Assembly (NCBI RefSeq): GCF_024622975.1 | Contig: NZ_JANJZT010000027.1 | Location: 1 to 52,396 of the forward strand | Length of the DNA stretch: 52,396 bases | Direction: 5' to 3' | DNA from: Blautia caecimuris | GTDB taxonomy: Bacteria > Bacillota > Clostridia > Lachnospirales > Lachnospiraceae | Shown here: piece after piece, positions 1-7,100 of the stretch | Numbering within the stretch: the first letter of the stretch is position 1 | Layout of the letters: every line of letters starts with the position of its first letter | The notes under the pieces: generated by a model | What the model was told of the DNA's origin: nothing | Database searches by the model: none | The model's input: only the letters and a program-made list of their open reading frames with translations | Position numbers and translations under genes: made by a program

Positions 1-391
1 TGCTGATGACAGTATACAGGTCAATTCAGAGACAGGCAAGTAAATCAGTATTTTGATAATTTATGAGGTCAACAACAGTTACGGATTTTTCCGGCTTCCT
101 CAAGCTGTTCTAAATATTTTTCATACATAATAAAATCCTCCATGTAAAATCAGTAGTAATCAAAACACTGCTTTACACGGAGGTGCATTTGGGTCATAAA
201 ACCGCTTGCCAACCAAGCGGAAGGGTGGTATTCTTTTCATAGGCAGTGGGAAGGTCGATCCTGTTTGATTGTTATTTTGTGGTGATTTAACAATACTACT
301 TTTAGGACTTGCTTTCCACTGTTTTTTATTATAGAAAACAGAAAATCGCTATGCCACAGCCTTGGCAGGCCATCGCGCAGCGATTTTGTTC
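1..391. other. Left-edge stretch without a convincing complete gene
   Basis: No complete gene is supported here. Positions 2-43 read open to a TAA and could be the last 13 codons of a gene that begins outside the window, but that is too short to identify. On the minus strand a 24-codon frame from about 153 down to 79 follows a GGAG-like site and reads MEDFIMYEKYLEQLEEAGK before ending; it may be a gene remnant. A perfect stem CCGCTTG/CAAGCGG with a 5-nt loop lies near 202-220. The stretch ends in the palindrome listed separately at 342-387. Confidence 0.4.
342..387. repeat. Long palindrome at the left end of the small-gene array
   Basis: AAAATCGCT at 342-350 and AGCGATTTT at 379-387 form a perfect 9-bp inverted repeat around a GC-richer centre that itself contains GCC/GGC pairs. 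The palindrome ends five bases before the first boundary repeat at 392. It could be a bidirectional terminator, or the recombination-site end of the array; the sequence does not decide between these. Confidence 0.45.
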
Positions 392-434
392 AATTCCAGT
401 TTGTATAACAGGAAAATTTAAATTTAGCGAGGAA
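392..434 (+). repeat. Cassette-boundary repeat K
   Basis: The repeat begins AATTCCAGTTTGTA and folds: AATTCCAGTT can pair, with one mismatch and one extra base, with AACAGGAAAATT after a TGTAT loop. It ends in ATTTAAATTT followed by GAGGAA, the ribosome binding site of the next gene. It is the only other copy that shares CCAGTTTGTA, the exact junction that the group II intron occupies at 10205/12074, so it serves as a model of the empty intron target. Confidence 0.6.
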
Positions 435-440
435 AAATAT

Positions 441-722
441 ATGAAGAAAATAATTAAAATTCTGATTGCGCTGATAGTTGGATTTGCTCTTGCAATGCTA
501 TTGATGAGCGTCGCAATTTACTTTGGATATACTAACGCATATAGTACAGATGTAAATACACTAACTGTTAAAATACTCGGAATACCTATTTACGAACTTA
601 CAAAGTCTGGAACAGAGTATATTGGCAAATCAATAGGAGTTTATATGGGGGCAGTATGTGGTATTTGTATGGCAATCAGTGTTATTGCTGAAGAACTTAT
701 CAGCAAAGCAAGACACAAATAA
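441..722 (+). CDS. Small two-span membrane protein of unknown function
   Basis: This is a 93-residue protein that I do not recognise. The ATG at 441 is preferred over the upstream ATG at 309 because GAGGAA lies just before it and because the protein then starts MKKIIKILIALIVGFALAM, a basic start followed by a hydrophobic span. A second hydrophobic span lies near residues 60-85 (IGVYMGAVCGICMAISVIAE), and the C-terminus is basic (SKARHK). It is probably an inner-membrane protein with both ends in the cytoplasm, but that is topology inference only. The TAA stop is the first base block of boundary repeat A, so gene and repeat form one unit. Boundary repeat K lies immediately upstream. Confidence 0.7.
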   Translation: MKKIIKILIALIVGFALAMLLMSVAIYFGYTNAYSTDVNTLTVKILGIPIYELTKSGTEYIGKSIGVYMGAVCGICMAISVIAEELISKARHK

Positions 723-770
723 ATCCCAGTCTGTAGGAGAGATTGAAAGTACACGATTATTTGAATTTTG
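716..770 (+). repeat. Cassette-boundary repeat A
   Basis: CAAATAA (716-722, containing the stop codon) and TTATTTG (757-763) form a perfect 7-bp outer inverted repeat. Inside is CCCAGTC, then GAGAGATTGAAAGT, the same inner block found in repeats C and H. The right end, TTTGAATTTTGCGGAG, supplies the ribosome binding site of the next gene. Confidence 0.65.
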
Positions 771-782
771 CGGAGACCAACT

Positions 783-1049
783 ATGAATAAAATAATTGAA
801 AAATATAAGTGTCCATGTTGTGGATTTTATACTTTTGATGAAAAGCCTAATGGTAATTACGATATATGCCCAGTGTGTTTTTGGGAAGATGATCCAATAC
901 AATTAGAGGATAATGAATATGAAGGTGGAGCTAATCGAGTTAGTCTCGTACAGGCAAGACATAATTTTTTGTCGTTTGGTGCATGTGAAGAAGAAATGAA
1001 AAAGCATGTGCGAAAGCCTAAAGAAGATGAATTGCATGGTATTGATTAG
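783..1049 (+). CDS. CPCC-family cysteine-rich protein
   Basis: This 88-residue soluble protein starts MNKIIEKYKCPCCGFYTFDE and has a second cysteine pair, CPVCFWEDD, about 20 residues later. The two CPxC knuckles are as expected for a small zinc-ribbon, and the length and the trailing SLVQARHNFLSFGA segment match the CPCC cysteine-rich protein family as I know it. The ATG at 783 is preferred over 768 because a GGAG site lies 8-9 bases upstream. No enzymatic role is established for the family; it is common in accessory gene arrays and beside toxin-immunity genes, so an immunity-like role is possible but unproven. Boundary repeats flank the gene on both sides. Confidence 0.85.
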   Translation: MNKIIEKYKCPCCGFYTFDEKPNGNYDICPVCFWEDDPIQLEDNEYEGGANRVSLVQARHNFLSFGACEEEMKKHVRKPKEDELHGID

Positions 1050-1093
1050 CAATGTGAATTTTTCAGTAATACAGAGAGACGAATTTGAATTTG
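1050..1093 (+). repeat. Cassette-boundary repeat B between convergent genes
   Basis: This copy lies between the stop of the CPCC gene and the stop of the minus-strand YhfC-like gene. On the plus strand it reads AATTTTTCAGTAATACAGAG and then GAGACGAATTTGAATTT, close to the plain E form of the repeat. It is the point where the plus-strand run of two genes meets the minus-strand run. Confidence 0.55.
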
Positions 1094-1693
1094 TTAGGCT
1101 TCTTCGCTTAAAGAGTTTTTGCATATTAACACTGAAATTATTATTACTACACATGAAAAACAAATCATGAAAATGGAATCAAAATTATTATTTACATTTA
1201 AAAGCTCCAATTCATTAGCATAGAGCACTCCATTCATGATTGCATGGAACACTATACTTAAAGCTAAATATACCACTCGTTTATTTGTTACGGATTTGTA
1301 ATCTATCAAAGTTAAACCCATCAACGCTCCAAAACTCAAAATTCTTCCAACAACGGCAATTAAACAACCAAAAATACTCATATGAGTAGCAAAAATTGTT
1401 ACAAAATCAAATATTGTATGTATGCTACTACGCCCTAATCCAAATACAATCGGTGTTTCCTTAGATTTTTCTTTTTTTAGCATAGTTTTAAATACAAGAT
1501 AATATCCACCTTCTTCAAACAAACCCTGAGTTATTCCAACTGCAACACATAGTAATAATGAATGTCGTAAAAAAAAGTCTTTGATAGGTGATTCAAGTAA
1601 CACCATGAATGCTTGAATTGGCTGTGGTAGCAATAGTCCAAAAATCAATAAGCTTAATACTCCAATCAAGAATATTTTATACTTTTTCATCAT
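1094..1693 (-). CDS. YhfC-family intramembrane protease-like protein
   Basis: This 199-residue multi-span membrane protein carries GLFEEGGYY near residues 58-66, GLGRSSIHT near 85-93 and HAIMNG near residue 150. This trio is the signature I associate with the YhfC family, which is grouped with glutamic-type intramembrane proteases such as CPBP proteins. The two glutamates of FEEGG and the later histidines are the expected active-site residues. Five to six hydrophobic spans are visible. AGGAG lies just upstream; the ATG codons at 1693 and 1690 are adjacent and either could start the protein. Substrate unknown; relatives of this superfamily often act in bacteriocin self-protection or signal processing, which is only inference here. 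Confidence 0.75.
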   Translation of the reverse strand: MMKKYKIFLIGVLSLLIFGLLLPQPIQAFMVLLESPIKDFFLRHSLLLCVAVGITQGLFEEGGYYLVFKTMLKKEKSKETPIVFGLGRSSIHTIFDFVTIFATHMSIFGCLIAVVGRILSFGALMGLTLIDYKSVTNKRVVYLALSIVFHAIMNGVLYANELELLNVNNNFDSIFMICFSCVVIIISVLICKNSLSEEA

Positions 1694-1699
1694 TTTTCT

Positions 1700-1757
1700 C
1701 CTAATACAACTTCAAATTCATGCATACTTTCAATCTCTCCACAAGACTGAAAGTTGT
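1700..1757 (-). repeat. Cassette-boundary repeat C
   Basis: This is the clearest long copy. Outer arms ACAACTT (1706-1712) and AAGTTGT (1751-1757) are a perfect inverted repeat. Inner arms ACTTTCAATC (1726-1735) and GACTGAAAGT (1745-1754) pair with one mismatch across nine bases. It lies about 65 bases downstream of the Nim-like gene stop and directly upstream of the YhfC-like gene. Confidence 0.7.
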
Positions 1758-1821
1758 CGCTTTACTTTCAAAGATAAAACTTTAATTTTCCTTTTAACCA
1801 TAAAATAGAGAAATTGGATTT

Positions 1822-2301
1822 CTATTTATCGTTTCTTTTCATTCTCACCTTCCCAGTCATATTCTTTACAACTAGCTTAAATACCGTTGTATGAGGCATA
1901 ACTGATTTATTAAACGGAAATGTTTCTTGATGATAATGTTTCATTAATATACATAAAGCATCATATTTTTCTTCTTCGGGAAGTATTTCAATATATCCCT
2001 TTCCAATAACGCTTTCATATTCCATAGTGCAACTTCCCCGTTCTAATTCTGTAACAAGTCTATGTTCACAGTCCATTTCAAAACTAGCCCTATTATCATT
2101 TTGAATCAAATCATACTTCATCCCTTCATTTGCTCCATGGAAGTACAGCTCTACAATATTATTATCAACTTTCATTCCAAAATTTAATGGTAAAATGTAA
2201 GGATATCCGTTATTATTTAATGCAATTCTACATACATCACATTTTTCCATAATTCTAATTATACCATCAAAATCTTTTACCTCTCTGTCTGAACGTCTCA
2301 T
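1822..2301 (-). CDS. Nim-like pyridoxamine 5'-phosphate oxidase-fold protein
   Basis: This 159-residue protein starts MRRSDREVKDFDGIIRIMEK and continues CDVCRIALNNNGYPYILPLN, the opening typical of the pyridoxamine 5'-phosphate oxidase-like flavin-binding family that includes 5-nitroimidazole resistance (Nim) proteins. Such proteins bind FMN or a related cofactor in a split beta-barrel and act in the cytoplasm. The start at 2301 is chosen over 2367 because GGAGG lies upstream of 2301 and the extra 22 residues read through the boundary repeat. Nitroreductive detoxification is possible, but many relatives have no known drug role. It is one unit of the minus-strand array. Confidence 0.8.
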   Translation of the reverse strand: MRRSDREVKDFDGIIRIMEKCDVCRIALNNNGYPYILPLNFGMKVDNNIVELYFHGANEGMKYDLIQNDNRASFEMDCEHRLVTELERGSCTMEYESVIGKGYIEILPEEEKYDALCILMKHYHQETFPFNKSVMPHTTVFKLVVKNMTGKVRMKRNDK

Positions 2302-2320
2302 TCTATTTCTATTCTCCTCC

Positions 2321-2345
2321 CTACAAAATTCAAATTTTTTTATTA
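2321..2345 (-). repeat. Cassette-boundary repeat D, right half only
   Basis: On the minus strand this reads AAAAATTTGAATTTTGTAGG and runs straight into the GGAGG of the Nim-like gene. It matches the right end of repeats A and G. No CCAGT left half is seen after the CPBP gene stop, so this is a half copy or a diverged one. Confidence 0.45.
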
Positions 2346-2382
2346 TCCAAGCTCTAAATCCAGCCACCTAGCATTTGCCCAG

Positions 2383-3219
2383 CTACGCTCTTTTTTTGTA
2401 GAAACTCATCACTAAAACAAAAGATATAAGCTGACCTATTAATATTCTTATAATCTGCAAATTATCAGCTTCGTTGTTAGATATTACATGTAAAAGATTT
2501 GTTACAACAATATTATTGAACAAGTGATCTCCAATCCCCATCCATAGTGAACCTGTCATTTTATAAAGCACCGACCACTTTATGCTCATAACACCCGACA
2601 AAATAATATATCCAATTCCCATTACAAGTAAATTACCGAGAGATGAGTTGCCTTCTATATAGTCTCTCATAGGCATAACCCAATGCCAAACTCCGAATAA
2701 TAAGGCAATAAAAAACACTATGCCTTTGAAACTCATTCTATTTTCAAGCAGACGAGAGAAAAGTCCTCGAAAAATCCCCTCTTCCATCCAAACATTTATA
2801 AGATTGAAAGTAATACAAAGTAGAATAAATCCAATTCCAGTTTGCTTAACCGCCTCACCGTTTAATGAAAAACCACTTGTATAAACAGAAAGCTGAACAT
2901 TCCCATTCATACAATACAGCAGAACACATTCTACAAGATAAGCAATTGAAAAGCAGGAAACTCCCAACGCCAATCCTTTTAAGATATTCTGTACAATCTT
3001 AGTTTTTGTAAATCCGATGCTATCCCAAGAAAGCTTTGATAACACAAGCATTACCACCAAAATAATTATGCCAAAAACCTTATGTATAAAATTCTCTGCT
3101 AGGATTGTTTCGTCTGTTCTTATCCCAAAGTACTCTACAACTCTTGCGATACAGCATATAAGAAAAATCAGCACACAACTTAATATAGATTTTTCAAAGA
3201 TTACTTTTTTCATTTTCAT
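2383..3219 (-). CDS. CPBP-family intramembrane metalloprotease
   Basis: This protein of about 278 residues is a multi-span CPBP (type II CAAX-like, Abi) intramembrane protease. It has the conserved WMEEGIFRGLF motif near residues 145-155 (paired glutamates and arginine), a histidine in FGVWHWVMP near 178-186, and a second histidine in GIGDHLFNN near 232-240, in the expected order. Relatives cleave prenylated or membrane peptides, and bacterial ones are often linked to bacteriocin immunity. GTG 3222, ATG 3219 and ATG 3213 are all possible starts. A decayed close paralogue lies at 8698-9413, so the array has carried this gene twice. Repeat E is directly upstream. Confidence 0.85.
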   Translation of the reverse strand: MKMKKVIFEKSILSCVLIFLICCIARVVEYFGIRTDETILAENFIHKVFGIIILVVMLVLSKLSWDSIGFTKTKIVQNILKGLALGVSCFSIAYLVECVLLYCMNGNVQLSVYTSGFSLNGEAVKQTGIGFILLCITFNLINVWMEEGIFRGLFSRLLENRMSFKGIVFFIALLFGVWHWVMPMRDYIEGNSSLGNLLVMGIGYIILSGVMSIKWSVLYKMTGSLWMGIGDHLFNNIVVTNLLHVISNNEADNLQIIRILIGQLISFVLVMSFYKKRA

Positions 3220-3228
3220 CACCTATAC

Positions 3229-3258
3229 AACTTCATCTCTCAGTATTACTGGAAGTTT
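3229..3258 (-). repeat. Cassette-boundary repeat E, compact palindrome
   Basis: AACTTC (3229-3234) pairs perfectly with GAAGTT (3252-3257), and inside it CAGT (3241-3244) pairs perfectly with ACTG (3248-3251) around a 3-nt loop. Six bases (ATCTCT) on one side are unpaired and would bulge out. The left end overlaps the stop codon of the upstream 135-residue membrane protein gene. Confidence 0.7.
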
Positions 3259-3664
3259 ACTTTGCTTTTATCTTTTGTATTATCTTATTTACAATAAATA
3301 CTATAATAGATACAATCAAAAAACCAATAGTATAATTGACAAAAATATCTCTATATGCCGAAGATGCTAATTCAGCAGTTAGTCCCCTAAACCATACATA
3401 CAAAAAAGCCAATAAAATTGTTGGAACATACACCACAACTAATTTAATTGCAAAATTCTTTATATGTATATATCTAATTAGTGAGTATGCTAAAATCACA
3501 ATTAAAGTAATAATTGCACGGTCTAATTCGTGCCAGTTTCCTGCTGGATCTTCATATATCCCTTTTGAAAGATAAGAAATACTATTTACTATTGTCGCAA
3601 TTGTATATAAGCCACAATATATTAATAACAAATCCTTTAAACCTTTGTTCCATATGTTTTTCAT
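3257..3664 (-). CDS. Four-span membrane protein (DUF6608-like)
   Basis: This 135-residue protein has four hydrophobic spans: after DLLLIYCGLYTIATIVNSI, around ITLIVILAYSLIRYI, around LVVVYVPTILLAFLYVW, and near the C-terminus before a basic tail (KIIQKIKAK). The conserved-looking stretch GIYEDPAGNWHELDRA between spans one and two resembles a family annotated DUF6608 as I recall it; treat that name as tentative. No catalytic motif is visible. Its stop codon is part of repeat E and its start follows repeat F, so it forms a compact gene-plus-repeat unit. Function unknown. Confidence 0.7.
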   Translation of the reverse strand: MKNIWNKGLKDLLLIYCGLYTIATIVNSISYLSKGIYEDPAGNWHELDRAIITLIVILAYSLIRYIHIKNFAIKLVVVYVPTILLAFLYVWFRGLTAELASSAYRDIFVNYTIGFLIVSIIVFIVNKIIQKIKAK

Positions 3665-3693
3665 GTATTGTGTTCTCCGTCAATTGGAATTTA
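3665..3693 (-). repeat. Cassette-boundary repeat F, short form
   Basis: On the minus strand the 54-residue protein gene ends TAA and runs directly into ATTCCAATTGACGGAG. This keeps the TAA-ATTCCA left end and the GGAG right end of the family, with the whole middle missing. Only 26 bases separate the two genes. Confidence 0.45.
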
Positions 3694-3855
3694 CTTGCTT
3701 TTCTTCTCTTTGTTACATCTCGTTAATGCGATAAATAGTTCAATGCCCCCACCACATAGCCATATGATACCTAACGTAATATTTTCTGCCCAGAACCAAA
3801 ACAGTGATATAACGATCCATGTAATCGCTAAAATAAAAATCCCCTTGCTTCTCAT
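3691..3855 (-). CDS. 54-residue small membrane protein
   Basis: A short minus-strand gene from ATG 3855 to TAA 3691-3693 encodes 54 residues starting MRSKGIFILAITWIVISLFW. Two hydrophobic spans are visible, the second around ITLGIIWLCGGGIELFIAL, followed by a basic cytoplasmic tail RCNKEKKSK. GGAGGA lies 6-8 bases upstream of the ATG. It sits between half-repeat G upstream and repeat F at its stop, exactly like the longer units of the array, and the position of the stop against ATTCCA supports it being real. I do not recognise a family. Confidence 0.65.
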   Translation of the reverse strand: MRSKGIFILAITWIVISLFWFWAENITLGIIWLCGGGIELFIALTRCNKEKKSK

Positions 3856-3865
3856 GATTTTCCTC

Positions 3866-3882
3866 CTCCAAATTCAAATTTA
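3866..3882 (-). repeat. Cassette-boundary repeat G, right half
   Basis: The XRE regulator gene ends with TAA that continues as ATTTGAATTTGGAGGAGG on the minus strand. This is the right end of the repeat family fused directly to the stop, and it provides the ribosome binding site of the 54-residue protein gene. Confidence 0.45.
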
Positions 3883-4758
3883 TCTCTCAACCTCAACAAT
3901 CAGCTCGGAGAATATGCCTGATATGTTGATTGTATTTTCGGCAGTTTCGTTTTCTTCAAGCTCAACAATTTCTCCGTTTTTGCGGGTGATGAGCTTGCAT
4001 TTTCTGCCGTTATTTGAGAGTTTGTAGTTATCTGCATTTTCAAGGTGAACAATCGCTTTCGCTTTGAACTGGTTTATATCAAGTTTTGTGCAGTTACCTG
4101 AAATAAAAATTTCGTAGTCAGTCTTTGCGGTAAACTCCAGACTTCCCTCTGTGTCCCGGATAAAAACCTTTTCTGCGTCGCCGTCGTACTCAAGTCGGCT
4201 GAGGCGTAAATCCTCAATAAGAAGTTCCTTAACGCTTGCTGAAACCTCTGTATGCTCGGTAAACTTTTCAGGGAGTAAAAGAGTAATATCCACGCTTTCC
4301 TGTGCTTCAAAACGGCTGACGCCCTTTTTATTTACAAGTTCAATATCCAACTTATTACGCTTTTCGTCAAGTTTCACCTTGAAAAGAGAGCCAATTTCAG
4401 CAAGTATTTCGGAAGAAAGCACAATGTGGATTTTTTCATCCACACCTGTTTTGATAGTAATTTTCCTTGCACCGCCCAAGTTTATATCAAAATGCTTGCC
4501 GGTGTCGATATCATAAACTGTTTCGCTTTCGAAAACCACCGGCTTTTCTTCCTGTTTTTTGACCTCTTCAAGCACAAGCTCATCGAGAGTGAGCTTGAAA
4601 AGCTCTGCGAGGATAATCATATTTTCAACATCAGGGAGACCTCGCTTGGTCTCCCATTTTGTTATAGTTTGACGGCTTACTCCTGTTTTCTCAGCAAGCT
4701 GTTCCTGAGAAAGTCCCTCTTTTAATCTGTACTGCTTTAATTTATCACCAAAATCCAT
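3880..4758 (-). CDS. XRE-family regulator with C-terminal beta-rich adhesin-like domain
   Basis: This 292-residue protein begins MDFGDKLKQYRLKEGLSQEQ and has a clear HTH_3 domain at residues 1-60 (LAEKTGVSRQTITKWETKRG). The rest is a repetitive beta-strand-rich region with alternating charged and hydrophobic residues, of the type called DUF4097 or putative adhesin, which often follows helix-turn-helix domains in Firmicutes. The start at 4758 is used because GGGAGA precedes it; 4791 lies inside the permease gene. It starts 13 bases after the stop of the ABC permease, so ATPase, permease and regulator probably form one operon. It is likely to be the local, possibly autoregulatory, repressor of the exporter. 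The ligand is unknown. Confidence 0.8.
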   Translation of the reverse strand: MDFGDKLKQYRLKEGLSQEQLAEKTGVSRQTITKWETKRGLPDVENMIILAELFKLTLDELVLEEVKKQEEKPVVFESETVYDIDTGKHFDINLGGARKITIKTGVDEKIHIVLSSEILAEIGSLFKVKLDEKRNKLDIELVNKKGVSRFEAQESVDITLLLPEKFTEHTEVSASVKELLIEDLRLSRLEYDGDAEKVFIRDTEGSLEFTAKTDYEIFISGNCTKLDINQFKAKAIVHLENADNYKLSNNGRKCKLITRKNGEIVELEENETAENTINISGIFSELIVEVER

Positions 4759-4771
4759 TTTTGTCTCTCCC

Positions 4772-7099
4772 TTATTCCTTAATGAGTACATATGCTGAAA
4801 TCTTTCTTATCGGCATACACAAAATAATACTTATCATAATGTTTACTAAAATCTGAGCTACTGCAAATAGCATTAAAAAGCCAAATGAAATCTCAATGTT
4901 ATTTTTCATGGCACCCAAAGTCTCAAAAATAAATTGATAGATAGCCGGCATATAATAAATTGCCAAAAAGCTTGAAAGCACAATTGCCACCATCGACACA
5001 GGCATAAATGAACCTGTTGTCTGTAAAATAAGCTGTGAACTTGTGTAGCCCATTGCTTTGTAAATACCTAACTCCTGTCTTCTTTTTACAAGCAGAGACT
5101 TGATGACAATATATAAAATAAATAACACAACGAGAATTGTTACCGCACAAATTGATACTACAAGCACCACAGTGATACCCATATACATATCCTGTGCTTC
5201 AGTTTGAAGCTTGTAAGAATTCACTGTGTCTGCTACCAATGCAGAGTAATCGGATTTATATTCCTTTGTAATCTTTTCGGCATTTTCAGCATTTTCAAGA
5301 TACACATAGAGGTATGGAGTCTGATTTTGGTTAAAGAGACTGTTGTATCCTTCTATGCTCAGTTCACAAAGCTCGCCCTGTAAATTTACGCTTTGCACAA
5401 AGCCTGTAACCTGAAAGCTTTTTGTGATACCGTCCACCGTCACGCTGACTGTATCACCGATTTTAAAATTTTCTTCAAAAGCACTGCCCAAAGCGATTTC
5501 ATCTGCATCTTTCGGATTTTCACCCATATAACATACATCATTTCTCACCTTTGAGAAGTCCTCGCAGGCAAAAGCAGTCACTGTTTTCTCTTCAATTTTA
5601 ACAATTGCAGACATATATTTCAATGAATTTTGCACACGATTATCGTTACCAAGTTTTGACTCAAGCTCACTCATGCTGTCGCTTTTAGGATAAATAATCA
5701 CATCTGCTACTTCGTCTGACAAAGCAGACATAAAATTATCCGGCTCAACTACTACATTGTAGAACAGTGTGCCTGAAAATGCTATGAGAACCGTCAGTAC
5801 AAAAGACACCAGAAAGAGCATTATATTCTGTTTTGTAGAAGCTATCATCTGCTTTAAGACAAGCAGGAATTTTGTATTGCCTCTGGTTTCTTCAAGCGGA
5901 AAATAATTTTTCTTTGTGTGCTTTGAACTTGTATTACCTCTTAAGCCGTCAATAGGCTGAATTTTCTTGATTTTTCGTGCGGATATATATGTGAAGAACG
6001 AAACAACACCGCAAAGAATACAAGCCACACATACAAAGCTCAGCAAATCAAAGCTAACAGCAAACGAAAAACCTGACTGAACAGTAAGCACTGAGCAAAG
6101 CACAGGAAGTAAAGTGTAAGACAGACCAATGCCGAGAATTGCAAACAATAGCGAAACAATAGCATAAGGCAGTGTGATACTCGCTACAATCTGAGCACTT
6201 GTATACCCCAGAGCTTTAAGCACGCTCATATTTGTAATTTCGGACTCAATAGCATTTTTAACTTTGAAGTTACTTAGGAATACGCTAACTGCAAGGATGA
6301 TTAGTGCAAAAGCGGTTAAAATAAGTACAAGCAGATCCGTAACCATTGTCCGTGTACCCTTTACGCTTTCGCTGTCAAGAATTGATAAAGCCATAACACC
6401 TTTGTTCTCAATTGCTTTGCTGACATCATCTTTCACTTCATCAAGGCTTGCATCGCTCTTTACGCTCATTGAATATTCAACCACAGCCTTGTCACTATAA
6501 GAATCCGCAAGCTCTGCAAACTCTTCTTTTGGTAAATAGGCACACAGCAAACCCGAACCATAGTTGCCGTACTGCATTTCTTCAATCACACCTGCCACAG
6601 TGAAACTATGGGACTTGCCGTCAATTGCATAAACGATTTCGTCATTCAAAGCAAATCCACCAAAGTTGGATACATAAAGTGGGATATAGATTGGATCGTC
6701 AACATTATTTTTGCTTTCACTCACAAGTTCATAATTGTTAAGAGTACGCTTGTCGTCAATGTTATAAAACACTGTGTTCATTGAAAAATCCGCACCATTG
6801 AAATCCTTGACAGTAGCTTCTGTCATAATAGCAGTATAGCTTTCGATTTTCTCTACCTTTTCGATTTCATCAATTGCTTTTTCAAGTTCACTGCTGTTCT
6901 GGACCTCAGGAACAATTGCGGTGAGCATTGCGCTGCTTAACTTTTCAAACTTTGTATCATAAGCCCTATCTACCTGACACAGCAAAACCGCTGCACAATT
7001 TAATATTAGAGCAGTTATCAGAATGATAACGCCGAATGATATAAAGGAGGTTTTTTCTTTTTTTAAGTTGTATAAAATCTGATTTGCTATTTTTTTCAT
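4772..7099 (-). CDS. ABC transporter permease, FtsX/MacB type
   Basis: This 775-residue permease has one N-terminal span (residues about 15-40), a large extracytoplasmic domain, an FtsX-type three-span block near 255-370, a further span near 420-445, a second extracytoplasmic domain and a final FtsX block near 655-770. The two-block layout is that of MacB/BceB-like and lipoprotein-release-type permeases that do not import but use ATP to move or detach peptides or lipids from the membrane. It begins one base after the ATPase stop region (7101) and is followed by the XRE gene. Resistance to or export of a peptide is plausible; the substrate cannot be read from the sequence. Confidence 0.85.
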   Translation of the reverse strand: MKKIANQILYNLKKEKTSFISFGVIILITALILNCAAVLLCQVDRAYDTKFEKLSSAMLTAIVPEVQNSSELEKAIDEIEKVEKIESYTAIMTEATVKDFNGADFSMNTVFYNIDDKRTLNNYELVSESKNNVDDPIYIPLYVSNFGGFALNDEIVYAIDGKSHSFTVAGVIEEMQYGNYGSGLLCAYLPKEEFAELADSYSDKAVVEYSMSVKSDASLDEVKDDVSKAIENKGVMALSILDSESVKGTRTMVTDLLVLILTAFALIILAVSVFLSNFKVKNAIESEITNMSVLKALGYTSAQIVASITLPYAIVSLLFAILGIGLSYTLLPVLCSVLTVQSGFSFAVSFDLLSFVCVACILCGVVSFFTYISARKIKKIQPIDGLRGNTSSKHTKKNYFPLEETRGNTKFLLVLKQMIASTKQNIMLFLVSFVLTVLIAFSGTLFYNVVVEPDNFMSALSDEVADVIIYPKSDSMSELESKLGNDNRVQNSLKYMSAIVKIEEKTVTAFACEDFSKVRNDVCYMGENPKDADEIALGSAFEENFKIGDTVSVTVDGITKSFQVTGFVQSVNLQGELCELSIEGYNSLFNQNQTPYLYVYLENAENAEKITKEYKSDYSALVADTVNSYKLQTEAQDMYMGITVVLVVSICAVTILVVLFILYIVIKSLLVKRRQELGIYKAMGYTSSQLILQTTGSFMPVSMVAIVLSSFLAIYYMPAIYQFIFETLGAMKNNIEISFGFLMLFAVAQILVNIMISIILCMPIRKISAYVLIKE

Positions 7100-7100
7100 A

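Noticed and set aside
2..43. Possible tail of a gene entering from the left edge
   Set aside because: Thirteen codons before a TAA are too few to call; any random frame can do this.
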